Part shown: in pieces, positions 9,780 through 18,506 of the stretch
Layout: each line of letters begins with the position of its first letter
Position numbering within the stretch: position 1 is the first letter of the stretch
Source: UBA3069 sp050633465
GTDB taxonomy: Bacteria > Pseudomonadota > Alphaproteobacteria > Rhodobacterales > Rhodobacteraceae
Direction of reading: 5' to 3'
DNA length: 64,000 bases
NCBI GenBank assembly: GCA_050633465.1
Contig: JBOEGO010000015.1
Location: 179,142 to 243,141 of the forward strand
Made by a program: the position numbers and the translations under genes
The notes under the pieces: model-generated
Told to the model about the DNA's origin: nothing
What the model saw: the letters and a program-made list of their open reading frames with translations, nothing else
The model's database searches: none

Positions 9780-10796
9780 TCAGGATGGCCGATCTAAGGC
9801 ATCCAGCCGCGGGTCCATGATGCGCCGCCACAGCGGTGGGCACAGCGCGATAACCGCCATGACCGGCACGGAATAGGGCAGCACGGGCATGTTCGCGTCC
9901 AGCCGCAAGGCCGGGTAGGGGCGCAGCGGGTTTTGATGGTGATCCGAATGGCGCGGCGCGTTCAGCATCATTGCGCTGGATCCGAAATGCGGCGCATTCC
10001 AGCTGTGTTGCGGCCCGACAGGTTCGGGTTTTCCCTGATCATCGACACTGCGGCGCAACCCGTAATGTTGCACATAATCCGACAGCAGCACCTGCACCTG
10101 CGCATAGCTGGCAATCGCCAAAAGCGTCAGAACACCGCCAGCACCAGCCAAAGCACAGGCCGTTGCCACCAGCAATATCGCGCCCGTCAGATACAAGATA
10201 TAGGGGTGCAACCGGCTTTTTCCTGCCCGTGCCAGCAATGCGGTTTCAGCCCGCAACCCGGCGCGAAACGACCCGGACCATGCCCGCTTGGCGTAGCGCC
10301 AGAACCCGATACCACGCCGGGCGCTGGCCGGATCAGAGGCCAAGCCAACATGAATGTGATGCACCCGCAAATGCGATGATGCATGATGCCCCATCAGCAT
10401 CAAAACATAGACCATCCGCCCCAAGCCACGTTTCCACCGCGCCCCACGATGGATCAGCTCGTGCGCAACCGGATGCCCGACCTGCCCCAGATACAAACCA
10501 TGCCCGATGATAAGGCCGATACATTGCCAAATCGTGAATTCCGGCACGGCAATTGCCCTGATAGCAAGCGCCAGCAGCACGGGAAAACACAGCGCCAATA
10601 ACACCAGTAACCCATCGCCACCGGGAAACTCCGCGCCCCTGCCCATGCGCACGGCCCCGCCACTCACCCAACGGTCCAGCGCCCAGATAAACACGGTAAT
10701 ATAGACCAGACTGGCCCAAATGAACCATCCGCCAAACAGCGATCCGGCCAACAATAAACCCGCAGGCAACAGCGTCGCAAAATTGAAAAAAATCAT
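9780..10796 (-). CDS. alkB: AlkB-like membrane di-iron hydroxylase
   Basis: A 338-residue integral membrane protein with the histidine clusters of alkane 1-monooxygenases: HELIHR near residue 115, HLRVHHIHV near residue 143, and RHSDHH near residue 284, plus DYVQHYGL corresponding to the AlkB NYxEHYGL signature. At least five hydrophobic segments surround them. These enzymes hydroxylate terminal carbons of alkanes using rubredoxin-delivered electrons. It is shorter than the Pseudomonas enzyme of about 400 residues, and no rubredoxin gene is close by. A fatty-acid or other lipid substrate is possible. An in-frame stop just upstream fixes the ATG at 10796 as the first usable start. Confidence 0.85.
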   Translation of the reverse strand: MIFFNFATLLPAGLLLAGSLFGGWFIWASLVYITVFIWALDRWVSGGAVRMGRGAEFPGGDGLLVLLALCFPVLLALAIRAIAVPEFTIWQCIGLIIGHGLYLGQVGHPVAHELIHRGARWKRGLGRMVYVLMLMGHHASSHLRVHHIHVGLASDPASARRGIGFWRYAKRAWSGSFRAGLRAETALLARAGKSRLHPYILYLTGAILLVATACALAGAGGVLTLLAIASYAQVQVLLSDYVQHYGLRRSVDDQGKPEPVGPQHSWNAPHFGSSAMMLNAPRHSDHHQNPLRPYPALRLDANMPVLPYSVPVMAVIALCPPLWRRIMDPRLDALDRPS

Positions 10797-10865
10797 GTCA
10801 GGCCCAGACCGAAATAACCAAACCGCAGCCTAACCCGTTGTGAAAAATGGATCAATCCATCGGGA

Positions 10866-11279
10866 TCAAACACCAACCTCTGGCCCGTGACACAGCATCG
10901 GTTCCGATTTTTTCTCTATTTCATAGAGCGGCTCACCGGCCAGTTTCCCCTGAAATTCAGCCACTAGCCCGGCCGCCCCATGGGAAAACGTCCAGCATTG
11001 CGGTTCGACCCTGTCCTCGTAAAGGAAACAGATTTGCCCGGCCTCCTCGTACCACACACCCTCTTTGCATTTCCCATCCAGAAAGGACCAGCGCACGCGA
11101 TTGTTCGGCAGATACTCCTCGCCGCCATATGGCGTGCCAGCTGACCCATAGTAAAAGGTTTTCCCTTGGGTATAGGCATCGAACTCTGCCGCATTCATCG
11201 CCTGTTGCGCCGTGGCAGGCAGGGCGGTCATGGCAACAAATGCGGTGATCAGGCGGGGCAATAGGATAAACTGTTTCAT
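10866..11279 (-). CDS. small secreted protein of unknown function
   Basis: A 137-residue protein. Starting at 11279 gives a clean signal peptide, MKQFILLPRL through ALPATAQQ. The mature part has four cysteines (GKCKEG, GQICFLY, PQCWTF and MLCHG) and many aromatic residues, for example GKTFYYG and VRWSFLDG. This resembles small periplasmic DUF995-like proteins found widely in Rhodobacteraceae. No catalytic motif is seen and I do not assign a function. It lies 69 bases upstream of the AlkB-like gene on the same strand and may share its transcript. Confidence 0.72.
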   Translation of the reverse strand: MKQFILLPRLITAFVAMTALPATAQQAMNAAEFDAYTQGKTFYYGSAGTPYGGEEYLPNNRVRWSFLDGKCKEGVWYEEAGQICFLYEDRVEPQCWTFSHGAAGLVAEFQGKLAGEPLYEIEKKSEPMLCHGPEVGV

Positions 11280-11433
11280 GTTGCCTAAAATACCATTCAA
11301 TTTGTGCGCGAGCCACTCAAACCTTTGTTAATCCTTAACGCGGGCGGGCTTTTGCCATGGGCATTCTGGGGGCGGGGGCTTCCATCGGGGCGCGATTGCG
11401 CTTACTTGAACACAGGACCATCAGGAGGGGCGC

Positions 11434-12555
11434 ATGGCTCTGTTCGGAAAACTCAAACAACGTTTGTTCAAATCTTCCTCCAAACTGGAGGAAGGGCTGG
11501 ACGCGATCGTTGCCGAAGGCGGGGCGGACACCCCGGACGAACCAGAACAACAAATAGCTGCGCCAACCCCGGCCCGGATCCCGGCTGCCAAACCGGAAAT
11601 CACCGAACAACCCGAACCAGCCCGGCCCACCCCCGAACAGCCCATAGCCCAAGCGCAGGATACTGCGAAAACAGGCATCATCGGGCGGCTCATGGGGCGC
11701 ACATCGCCGCAAAACGTGACCCGGCGCACCCTGGATGACGACATGCTCGAACAACTCGAAGAGTTGTTGATCCAGGCCGATATGGGCGTTGAAACCGCCC
11801 TGCGCGTCACCGCAAATATGGCCGAAGGCCGCTTTGGTAAAAAACTGTCAACCGCTGAAATCAAACAACTTTTGGCGGATGAGGTCGCGCGCATAATGGA
11901 GCCTGTGGCCCGCCCCATGCCGCTCTATCCCAAGACGCCGCAGGTGGTGCTGGTTGTCGGTGTCAACGGGTCGGGCAAAACCACGACCATCGGCAAACTG
12001 GCCAGCCAGTTTCGTGCCGCGGGCAAATCGGTGGTCATCGCGGCGGGCGACACATTTCGCGCCGCGGCCGTCGAACAATTGCAGGTTTGGGGGGACCGTG
12101 CCGGCGTTCCTGTCCTGACCGCACCCGAAGGATCAGACCCCGCTAGCCTTGCCTTTGACGCGATGACCAAGGCCGAGTCCGAGGGCGCCGACCTGCTTTT
12201 GATCGACACCGCAGGCCGGTTGCAAAACCGCGCCGACCTGATGGAAGAACTGGCCAAAATCGTGCGGGTCATCCGCAAAAAAGACCCTGAAGCCCCCCAT
12301 AATACCCTGTTGGTGCTGGATGCGACGACGGGGCAGAATGCGCTGTCACAGGTTGAAACCTTCAGAAAACTGGCCGATGTGTCGGGCCTGGTGATGACGA
12401 AACTGGACGGGACCGCCAAAGGCGGCGTTCTGGTCGCTCTGGCTGACCGGTTCGGCCTGCCGATCCATGCCATCGGGGTGGGCGAACAGATCGACGACCT
12501 GGCGCCCTTCGATCCACAGGAATTCGCTGCTGCGCTCACGGGGCTGGACAGCTGA
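11434..12555 (+). CDS. ftsY: signal recognition particle receptor
   Basis: GTPase that docks SRP-ribosome complexes at the inner membrane, 373 residues. The first 90 residues are the acidic, proline-rich A region. The helical N domain follows, with DDDMLEQLEELLIQADMG. The G domain has GVNGSGKTTT (G1), DTAGRLQNR (G3), TKLDGTAKGG (G4) and the closing VGEQIDDLAPF. Length and order of motifs are normal. AGGAGG lies seven bases upstream of the ATG. The next two genes encode membrane proteins in the same direction and probably form an operon. Confidence 0.97.
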   Translation: MALFGKLKQRLFKSSSKLEEGLDAIVAEGGADTPDEPEQQIAAPTPARIPAAKPEITEQPEPARPTPEQPIAQAQDTAKTGIIGRLMGRTSPQNVTRRTLDDDMLEQLEELLIQADMGVETALRVTANMAEGRFGKKLSTAEIKQLLADEVARIMEPVARPMPLYPKTPQVVLVVGVNGSGKTTTIGKLASQFRAAGKSVVIAAGDTFRAAAVEQLQVWGDRAGVPVLTAPEGSDPASLAFDAMTKAESEGADLLLIDTAGRLQNRADLMEELAKIVRVIRKKDPEAPHNTLLVLDATTGQNALSQVETFRKLADVSGLVMTKLDGTAKGGVLVALADRFGLPIHAIGVGEQIDDLAPFDPQEFAAALTGLDS

Positions 12556-12615
12556 TATTTTCTTGCTTCTTCAAATATTTACAAGGTCTTTGCGCCGCAA
12601 CCAAGGCCACCTGAT

Positions 12616-13518
12616 ATGAGCAGTTGGATCACCTCTATCGAAGGCACGGAAACCGGCCATCAGGTTGCGCTTGGCCTGGCCCTGCTTGCGGCGTTTCTGC
12701 ACGCGCTGTTTGGCGCGATGCAAAAAGGGCGGTATGATCCGTGGATTATGCGTGGTGCGATCGACATCTCCTATGGTGCCATCGCCCTGCCGATCGCCCT
12801 GTTTCTGGTGCCCTTTCCCGAACCGCAGATGTGGCCGATTTTCGCGGGGGCCTTTGTGATCCATACTGCGTATAAATTGTTGCAGGCACAGGCTTATTCC
12901 AAAGGTGCCTATACGGTTGTTTATCCGGTGGTGCGCGGCATGGGGCCGTTTTTCACCGTTATCGGCGCATGGCTGATCTTTGGCGAACTGTTCTCGCTTG
13001 CGCAATGGGGCGGCATTGCGGTTCTGATGGCGGGTATTTTTGGCCTTGCCCTATATAATCTGCGCCATGTGACCGTCGCGCGTGAAACACTGCCGGCGGC
13101 ACTGGGGCTTGCCGCTTTGGCCGGATTGTTTGTTGCGCTTTACACAACCTACGATGCCTATGGCATCCGCGCCACGCCGGACCCGTTCACCTTTCTGGCG
13201 TGGTTCTTTGTCGTCGATGCCATTGCCATGCCAACACTTGCCGTTCTGCGCTATCGCAACATGACGGAAAAACCTGAAATCCTGCCCCTGATGACCAAAG
13301 GCTTTGCCGGGGCCATCCTTGCCTTCTTCTCTTTTGGCTCGATCATGTTGGCCACGCGGCTGGACAAGGTGGGCGAAGCGGCCGTGCTGCGTGAAACGTC
13401 AACTGTGTTTGCCGCATTGATCGGCTGGATCGTGCTGGGCGAAAAGGTCGGGCCAAGGCGCACGGCCTTGATGGCTTTGATCGCGCTCGGCGCTGTGATA
13501 GTCGAATTCGCAGGCTAG
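12616..13518 (+). CDS. EamA/DMT-family transporter
   Basis: A 300-residue inner-membrane protein with about ten hydrophobic segments arranged as two EamA repeats. Typical repeat ends are visible: GPFFTVIGAWLIFGE in the first half and ETSTVFAALIGWIVLGE in the second. Members export or import small metabolites such as amino acids or nucleosides; nothing in the sequence fixes the substrate. It lies 60 bases after ftsY. Confidence 0.88.
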   Translation: MSSWITSIEGTETGHQVALGLALLAAFLHALFGAMQKGRYDPWIMRGAIDISYGAIALPIALFLVPFPEPQMWPIFAGAFVIHTAYKLLQAQAYSKGAYTVVYPVVRGMGPFFTVIGAWLIFGELFSLAQWGGIAVLMAGIFGLALYNLRHVTVARETLPAALGLAALAGLFVALYTTYDAYGIRATPDPFTFLAWFFVVDAIAMPTLAVLRYRNMTEKPEILPLMTKGFAGAILAFFSFGSIMLATRLDKVGEAAVLRETSTVFAALIGWIVLGEKVGPRRTALMALIALGAVIVEFAG

Positions 13519-13619
13519 GGCACCTATATCCCGAACATCAGCTCTCTGGCCCACCAAAATCCGAACCATCCGGCACAGTCGCTATCCTTGCTACGATCTT
13601 AGTCAAAAAGGCATATCCA

Positions 13620-14222
13620 ATGAGCACAAAGATCAACCCGATCACCAAAACCGCGTTGGAACTTGGTCCCATCGCCGCCTTTTTCGTCGCTTATTTTTTG
13701 GTCAAAGACCGTGTTTTCTCCATTGGGGGCACAGAATATGCGGGGTTTATTCTGGTCACTGCCGCATTCGTGCCGTTGATGATTTTGACCAGCTTTATCA
13801 TGTGGCGCATGACGGGAAAACTGTCGCCCATGCAATTGGTCACGTTGGTGTTGGTTGTTGTGTTCGGTGGGCTGACTGTATGGCTGAACGATGAACGCTT
13901 CATTAAAATGAAACCGACATTGTTGTATCTGATATTCGCGGGGCTGTTGGGGTTCGGATTGCTGCGCGATCAAAGCTATCTGAAACTTGTTCTGGCCGAG
14001 GCAATGCCCCTGACCGATGCGGGGTGGATGATTTTGACGCGCCGGTTGATGTATTTCTTCCTCGCACTTGCCATCGCAAACGAAGCAATCTGGCGCACAA
14101 TGTCGACCGAGGCTTGGGTGACGTTCAAAACCTTTGGTTTGTCCGCCGCGATTTTCGCGTTCTTCATGACGCAAGGCGCATTGTTTCGTGATCACACATC
14201 AGAGCAACCGACAAAAAAATAA
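13620..14222 (+). CDS. yciB: inner membrane septation protein YciB/IspZ
   Basis: A 200-residue protein with five to six membrane spans and the family pattern: ELGPIAAFFVAYF near the N-terminus, WLNDERFIKMKPT in the middle and the NEAIWR segment near residue 155. YciB proteins affect envelope integrity and cell division in enterics. Its position after ftsY and an EamA gene recurs in Rhodobacteraceae. No strong ribosome site is visible; the start is the first ATG that gives the family N-terminus. Confidence 0.9.
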   Translation: MSTKINPITKTALELGPIAAFFVAYFLVKDRVFSIGGTEYAGFILVTAAFVPLMILTSFIMWRMTGKLSPMQLVTLVLVVVFGGLTVWLNDERFIKMKPTLLYLIFAGLLGFGLLRDQSYLKLVLAEAMPLTDAGWMILTRRLMYFFLALAIANEAIWRTMSTEAWVTFKTFGLSAAIFAFFMTQGALFRDHTSEQPTKK

Positions 14223-14396
14223 TCCTGCCTTCTGTCCAAAATCCCCCCGCGGCCGGGCAGTTTTCCACAGAATTGACCCAAATCGTTAACTTTATACGAT
14301 TTGACCCCCTGTTTTATACGAAACTACAGATTTGGGCTTCGGAATCCCTTTTACTGCTGGAAATGCCACGCCACGTGGGGCCGCAGCCATCGGTGT

Positions 14397-15329
14397 TCAT
14401 GGCGTTGCTTTTGAAAACACCGGCAGGGGCAGACTGAACTGCGGGCGTGCCAACAGGCGTGACCAGCGCGGTTGACTGTCTTGCGGTAACCGCAACTTGA
14501 GTGCGGCCAGATAATCGTCGGTTTCATTGCGCATAAGCGCCTGATAAAATGGGAAAACACCGGCGCGTAAATAGGCGCTCCAATGGCAGATCCGCCGTGT
14601 CGGTGCGGCAATCGGAAAACCCAGTTGCCGCAAGGCTGTCAGGGTCGGATTGTTATCCAGCTGGATGGTCAGGCTATTGGAAACTATAGGAAAAGCCCGA
14701 CCGATTGAAAAATCCCCCTCGGGGGCGACCAGCCGTTCCAAGGCAAAATCATACAGGTCGTTTTCACGGCTGGTGATGTTGAACACTTGCGCCCCTTGCC
14801 CGCCGGGCGATTGCATGGCCCGTTCAGCGGTGCTGCTGAACTCTGCTCCGGCCAGCAATATCACCTTGTTCAAGGCACCTTTTTCTATCCGTTGAATCGC
14901 GCTTAGCACGACCCTGGCCCCCATTGAATGGGCAATACAATGCACCGGCCGGGACGGCGCAATATTTCTTATTTCACGAATAATATCAGCTAGTTGTCTT
15001 CCTGCTTTCTCGGCTCTTTCCCATGCTTGCCATACCGTGCCGCGGGCCTGCCAACCAAAGGCAACGGCCAGACCTTCATCGGGCATACCAGCCCCGAACC
15101 CCAGCAAACGTGGCCAACTGACCGCTTTGCGACAGGTGGCATCACGGGTGGATAGAATGTGCTTATGTGGACAATGCACCGGATCACCCGGGCTGAATTT
15201 GAACCCATGCACCATGATGACCACCGGCCCCGTCCCGCGGGCCAGATGGCGCAATCGCGCGGTTGCGCTTTGCGGGCTTGCGTGGACGATTGGCCCGTCA
15301 TCTGTTGAATCGATACGTAGTAGCGGCAT
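14397..15329 (-). CDS. alpha/beta hydrolase (DUF900-like)
   Basis: A 310-residue probable serine hydrolase. IMVHGFKFSPGDP carries the oxyanion-side motif and HCIAHSMGARV contains the nucleophile elbow G/A-x-S-x-G. The region resembles DUF900/lipase-type hydrolases rather than classical esterases. The ATG at 15329 is preferred; a GTG two codons upstream is possible. It diverges from metZ, and the metZ riboswitch lies upstream of its start on the other strand. Substrate unknown. Confidence 0.8.
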   Translation of the reverse strand: MPLLRIDSTDDGPIVHASPQSATARLRHLARGTGPVVIMVHGFKFSPGDPVHCPHKHILSTRDATCRKAVSWPRLLGFGAGMPDEGLAVAFGWQARGTVWQAWERAEKAGRQLADIIREIRNIAPSRPVHCIAHSMGARVVLSAIQRIEKGALNKVILLAGAEFSSTAERAMQSPGGQGAQVFNITSRENDLYDFALERLVAPEGDFSIGRAFPIVSNSLTIQLDNNPTLTALRQLGFPIAAPTRRICHWSAYLRAGVFPFYQALMRNETDDYLAALKLRLPQDSQPRWSRLLARPQFSLPLPVFSKATP

Positions 15330-15448
15330 CCCCACACCCCACCAGATATGGTTTTATGTCCTCTTAGGCTCAGTCTGCGACAAAGGCATGAACGTCCGGT
15401 TACGGCTGTGTGACGGTGTTGACTGGCGTCGCATCGCCCCCTATTGCA

Positions 15449-15504
15449 GTGGCGTGGCGATTTGTACCGGATTGTGGGCCACGTTAAACATGCCGCTAAA
15501 CAGG
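15449..15504 (+). promoter_or_regulatory. SAM-II riboswitch upstream of metZ
   Basis: The segment follows the SAM-II consensus in order. A P1 stem forms from GCGTGGC (15452) and GCCACGT (15478). The loop between them is GATTTGTACCGGATTG, the joining segment is TTAAACA, and the 3' pseudoknot strand is TGCCGCTAAACAGG. SAM-II motifs are typical of alphaproteobacterial metZ, metX and metA leaders and switch expression off when S-adenosylmethionine is high. Here an intrinsic terminator follows directly, so control is probably by transcription termination. Confidence 0.88.
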
Positions 15505-15519
15505 TCGAGACGAGGGAGC

Positions 15520-15551
15520 CCCCGTCGCTTGACCGCGATCGGGGTTTTTTT
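15520..15551 (+). terminator. leader terminator between SAM-II riboswitch and metZ
   Basis: CCCCGTCGC pairs with GCGATCGGGG (one bulged base) and is followed by seven T. It ends 27 bases before the metZ start. An alternative hairpin, GACGAGGG (15509) with CCCCCGTC (15519), uses the same left arm and could act as antiterminator. Confidence 0.85.
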
Positions 15552-15578
15552 GCGCCCAGAGTGGCGAAAGGGATGAAT

Positions 15579-16760
15579 ATGAGCAACGACCTGAAAAGAC
15601 GCACAAATCTTGTTCATGGCGGCACCCGCCGCAGCCAGTATAACGAGGTGTCCGAGGCTATTTTCCTGACGCAGGGATTTGTCTATGACACTGCCGAACA
15701 GGCCGAAGCGCGGTTCGTTAAAGCTGGCGATGACGAGTTCATTTACGCCCGTTACGGCAACCCTACAGTGCGTATGTTCGAAGATCGCATGTCGCAATTG
15801 CTGGGCTACGAGGACGGATTCGCCTGTGCATCCGGCATGGCAGCTGTGAACGGTGCGTTAATGGCGCTGTCCAAGGCGGGCGATCATATTGTTGCCTCGC
15901 GCGCGTTGTTCGGGTCCTGCCTCTATGTGCTAGAGGAGGTTCTGGCCCGTTTCGGTGTGACGATCACACTGGTCGACGGCACCGATAATTCTGCCTGGGA
16001 CGCATCAATTACGCCTGATACATCGTTGATTTTCCTTGAATCTATTTCCAACCCGACGTTGGAAGTGATCGACCTGCGCCATGTTTGCAAAGTGGCCCAT
16101 GCCAATGGCGCCTTGGTGGTTGTCGACGATGCGATGGCCACGCCGATCTACTCCTATGCGCGTGAATGCGGCGCGGATATTTCGGTGGTGTCGACCACCA
16201 AACATGTCGACGGGCAGGGGCGGATGCTGGGCGGTATCATTTGCGGTTCCAAGGAGCTGATCCGCGGGCCGATCGAAACGTATCTGAAACATACCGGTGG
16301 CGCGATGAACCCGTTCACCGCTTGGAGCCATCTGAAATCATTGGAAACTTTGGATTTGCGGGTCAATGCGCAGGCGCAAACTGCCATGGCTGTGGCGCAG
16401 GCGTTAGAGGGCCATGCAAAGCTGTCATCTGTGCGGTATCCGCAATTGCCCAGCCATGCGCAACACAAGGTGGCAATGTCGCAATCTGAATCCGGCGGCA
16501 CCGTATTGGCCTTTGATGTAAAGGGCGGGCGTGACGCTTGTTTCAAATTCCTGAATGCATTGGAAATATTCCTTATTTCCAATAACTTCGCTGATGCAAA
16601 ATCTATTGTGACACATCCCGCGACCACCACGCATCAACGTCTGCCCGACGATCAAAAGGAAACTCTGGGCATCAGCCCGGGGTTGGTGCGCCTGTCCTGT
16701 GGACTGGAAGATCGCGACGACCTGATCGCGGATCTGATGCAGGCGCTGGATCAGATCTAA
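15579..16760 (+). CDS. metZ: O-succinylhomoserine sulfhydrylase
   Basis: A PLP enzyme that makes homocysteine from O-succinylhomoserine and sulfide in methionine synthesis; 393 residues, normal for the family. Visible are YARYGNPTVRMFE, GYEDGFACASGMAAV and the cofactor-lysine segment SVVSTTKHVDGQGR. The C-terminal RLSCGLEDRDDLIADL is typical of the Cys/Met-metabolism family. The ATG at 15579 is favoured over 15573 because GAAAGGG sits at the right distance. Expression is probably controlled by the upstream SAM-II riboswitch and terminator. Confidence 0.94.
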   Translation: MSNDLKRRTNLVHGGTRRSQYNEVSEAIFLTQGFVYDTAEQAEARFVKAGDDEFIYARYGNPTVRMFEDRMSQLLGYEDGFACASGMAAVNGALMALSKAGDHIVASRALFGSCLYVLEEVLARFGVTITLVDGTDNSAWDASITPDTSLIFLESISNPTLEVIDLRHVCKVAHANGALVVVDDAMATPIYSYARECGADISVVSTTKHVDGQGRMLGGIICGSKELIRGPIETYLKHTGGAMNPFTAWSHLKSLETLDLRVNAQAQTAMAVAQALEGHAKLSSVRYPQLPSHAQHKVAMSQSESGGTVLAFDVKGGRDACFKFLNALEIFLISNNFADAKSIVTHPATTTHQRLPDDQKETLGISPGLVRLSCGLEDRDDLIADLMQALDQI

Positions 16761-16770
16761 AACGCATTTC

Positions 16771-16794
16771 CGGCGCGCGCAGCATCGCGCCGGA
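16771..16794 (+). terminator. terminator-like hairpin after metZ
   Basis: A perfect 8-bp stem, CCGGCGCG with CGCGCCGG, with an 8-base loop, starts ten bases after the metZ stop. It is flanked by TTT and ATT but has no long U tract. Confidence 0.5.
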
Positions 16795-16916
16795 TTCCAT
16801 TCCCGCTTGTTTCCTATGATCCGGCCAAAGGTTTCATGCGTAATGACCCCAGACATTTGGAAAATTCACCGCCAGCCCCTATGTTATGGGGGAGAGCGGG
16901 GTGCAAGGGGGCAACC

Positions 16917-18014
16917 ATGAACATCCATTTACCTGATATGAACAACGATATGACCCAAGAAGAGGCCGCCGCATCCCTGGCGCGGTTGCGCGATTGGGCT
17001 GCTTCGCTATCGGGGGATGCCCGTGCCGCTTTGACACCTGAATTGCGCATGGCGCTGGCTGGGCACCAGACTGCCCAGCCTGCACTGTCACGCGAATACC
17101 CCGCTGATTTTACTGTGGATTCTGCCTATAAGGCCAGCCTGCCGGACCTGCAAAATGGGCCAAGCAGCCTGATCCGGGGCGCGCAGCGCCAGATACAGCA
17201 TGTCGGGATTTCAAATTTCCGCCTTCCGATTCAATTTCACTGCCGCGATACGGGTGATCTGACCTTGGAAACCTCGGTCACGGGCACGGTCAGCCTTGAG
17301 GCGGACAAAAAGGGTATCAATATGAGCCGCATCATGCGGTCCTTTTATACCCATTCGGAAAAAACCTTTAGTTTCGAGGTGATAGAGGCCGCTCTTGATG
17401 ACTATAAGGCCGATCTGGAAAGTTTCGATGCCCGGATACAGATGCGGTTTTCATACCCTGTAAAAATGCCCTCTCTGCGGTCGGGCCTGTGGGGGTATCA
17501 GTATTACGATATTGCGCTGGAACTGGTCGAACAGGCTGGTGTGCGCAAGAAAATCATACATCTGGACTTTGTTTACTCATCGACCTGCCCCTGTTCGCTT
17601 GAACTATCCGAACATGCGCGCCAGATGCGTGGTCAACTGGCCACGCCGCATTCACAACGCTCGGTCGCGCGCCTGTCGGTTGTTGTGCAAGAGGGAGAGT
17701 GCCTGTGGTTCGAGGATTTGATTGATATGGCCCGCAAGGCCATCCCGACAGAAACGCAGGTGATGGTCAAACGCGAGGACGAACAGGCATTCGCCGAATT
17801 GAACGCCGCCCATCCGATTTTTGTCGAAGACGCAGCCCGCCTGTTTTGCGAGCAATTTCAATGTGATGACCGTATCGGGGATTATCGCATTATCGCCAGT
17901 CATCAAGAAAGCCTGCACAGCCACGACGCGGTCAGCGTGCTGACCGAAGGGCCGACATTTGAAAACGCCAGCCTTGGCCCGCGCCTGTTTGACAGCCTGT
18001 TCCACGTGGGTTGA
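16917..18014 (+). CDS. folE2: GTP cyclohydrolase FolE2 (type IB)
   Basis: Converts GTP to 7,8-dihydroneopterin triphosphate, the first step to folate. The 365-residue length and the motifs QHVGISNFRLPIQF, GINMSRIMRSF and YSSTCPCSLELSEHAR (metal and substrate cysteines) are those of the type IB family, unrelated in sequence to FolE. The ATG at 16917 gives the family N-terminus. Type IB enzymes can use metals other than zinc. folB and folP lie 11 kb downstream, so much of the folate pathway is in this window. Confidence 0.95.
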   Translation: MNIHLPDMNNDMTQEEAAASLARLRDWAASLSGDARAALTPELRMALAGHQTAQPALSREYPADFTVDSAYKASLPDLQNGPSSLIRGAQRQIQHVGISNFRLPIQFHCRDTGDLTLETSVTGTVSLEADKKGINMSRIMRSFYTHSEKTFSFEVIEAALDDYKADLESFDARIQMRFSYPVKMPSLRSGLWGYQYYDIALELVEQAGVRKKIIHLDFVYSSTCPCSLELSEHARQMRGQLATPHSQRSVARLSVVVQEGECLWFEDLIDMARKAIPTETQVMVKREDEQAFAELNAAHPIFVEDAARLFCEQFQCDDRIGDYRIIASHQESLHSHDAVSVLTEGPTFENASLGPRLFDSLFHVG

Positions 18015-18138
18015 TCGAATTTTCTGCATTGCAGCAAAAGCAAGGGCGCCATGCAGTATCAGCATTGGTAAAGTCAGTAAGATTGACCTAGTTTGAGTGT
18101 CAAGGGAGCAACCAGACACACCAAGCGAGGTTTCCACA

Positions 18139-18366
18139 ATGGCCACTCAAACCACAAACGTGAATTTTTCCAAAGGCGTATTTCGCGCCCGTCTTGATGC
18201 ATTCTTTGCGTCCATCGGGCAGGGGTTTAACACCTATGTCGAACGCCGTTCGCGTGTGGGCCAGATCGAGGCGCTGAACGAGAAATCCGATAAAGAACTG
18301 TCCGCTATGGGCCTGCGGCGCGAAGATATCGCGCAGCATGTTTACCGCGATATGTTCTATATCTAA
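18139..18366 (+). CDS. DUF1127 domain small protein
   Basis: A 75-residue basic protein. The second half matches DUF1127: IEALNEKSDKELSAMGLRRE followed by DIAQHVYRDMFYI. The ATG at 18139 has GAGG upstream; an in-frame start at 18097 is less likely. In Rhodobacter, DUF1127 proteins are stress-induced, and one (CcaF1) binds RNA and is co-transcribed with the CcsR small RNAs. A hairpin with a CTCCC loop and a terminator directly follow this gene, so the arrangement could be similar. A TTGAC / GTCAA pair at 18083-18103 lies in its leader. Confidence 0.85.
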   Translation: MATQTTNVNFSKGVFRARLDAFFASIGQGFNTYVERRSRVGQIEALNEKSDKELSAMGLRREDIAQHVYRDMFYI

Positions 18367-18381
18367 CCGCTCACGGTTTTG

Positions 18382-18401
18382 GCGTGTCTCCCTCGGCACG
18401 T
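18382..18401 (+). ncRNA. candidate CcsR/cuckoo-like sRNA hairpin downstream of DUF1127
   Basis: A 5-bp stem, GCGTG with CACGT (one G-T pair), presents the 10-base loop TCTCCCTCGG, and the terminator at 18410 follows. Cuckoo/CcsR RNAs of Rhodobacterales have single-stranded CUYCUCCC loops downstream of DUF1127 genes. This loop keeps the CTCCC core but not the whole motif, and only one hairpin is present. This is an inference from position and shape. Confidence 0.35.
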
Positions 18402-18409
18402 CAGAGAAA

Positions 18410-18441
18410 ACGCCCCGGTGCCTGCACAGGTGTCGGGGCGT
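18410..18441 (+). terminator. terminator between DUF1127 gene and trkH
   Basis: An 8-bp stem, ACGCCCCG with CGGGGCGT, encloses 16 bases and is followed by ATTCTGTTA. It probably ends the DUF1127 transcript. Confidence 0.65.
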
Positions 18442-18506
18442 ATTCTGTTACGGGCGGACCAGTGGGTGCTTGACAGCCGCACAGTGCCGCGCCAAGCCTC
18501 GCTTCT

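Noticed and set aside
14260..14335. AT-rich stretch with a DnaA-box-like TTTTCCACA and a repeated TTTATACGA, considered as a replication origin.
   Set aside because: Only one box is present and none of the usual origin neighbours (dnaA, parAB, hemE) are nearby; more likely a promoter region.
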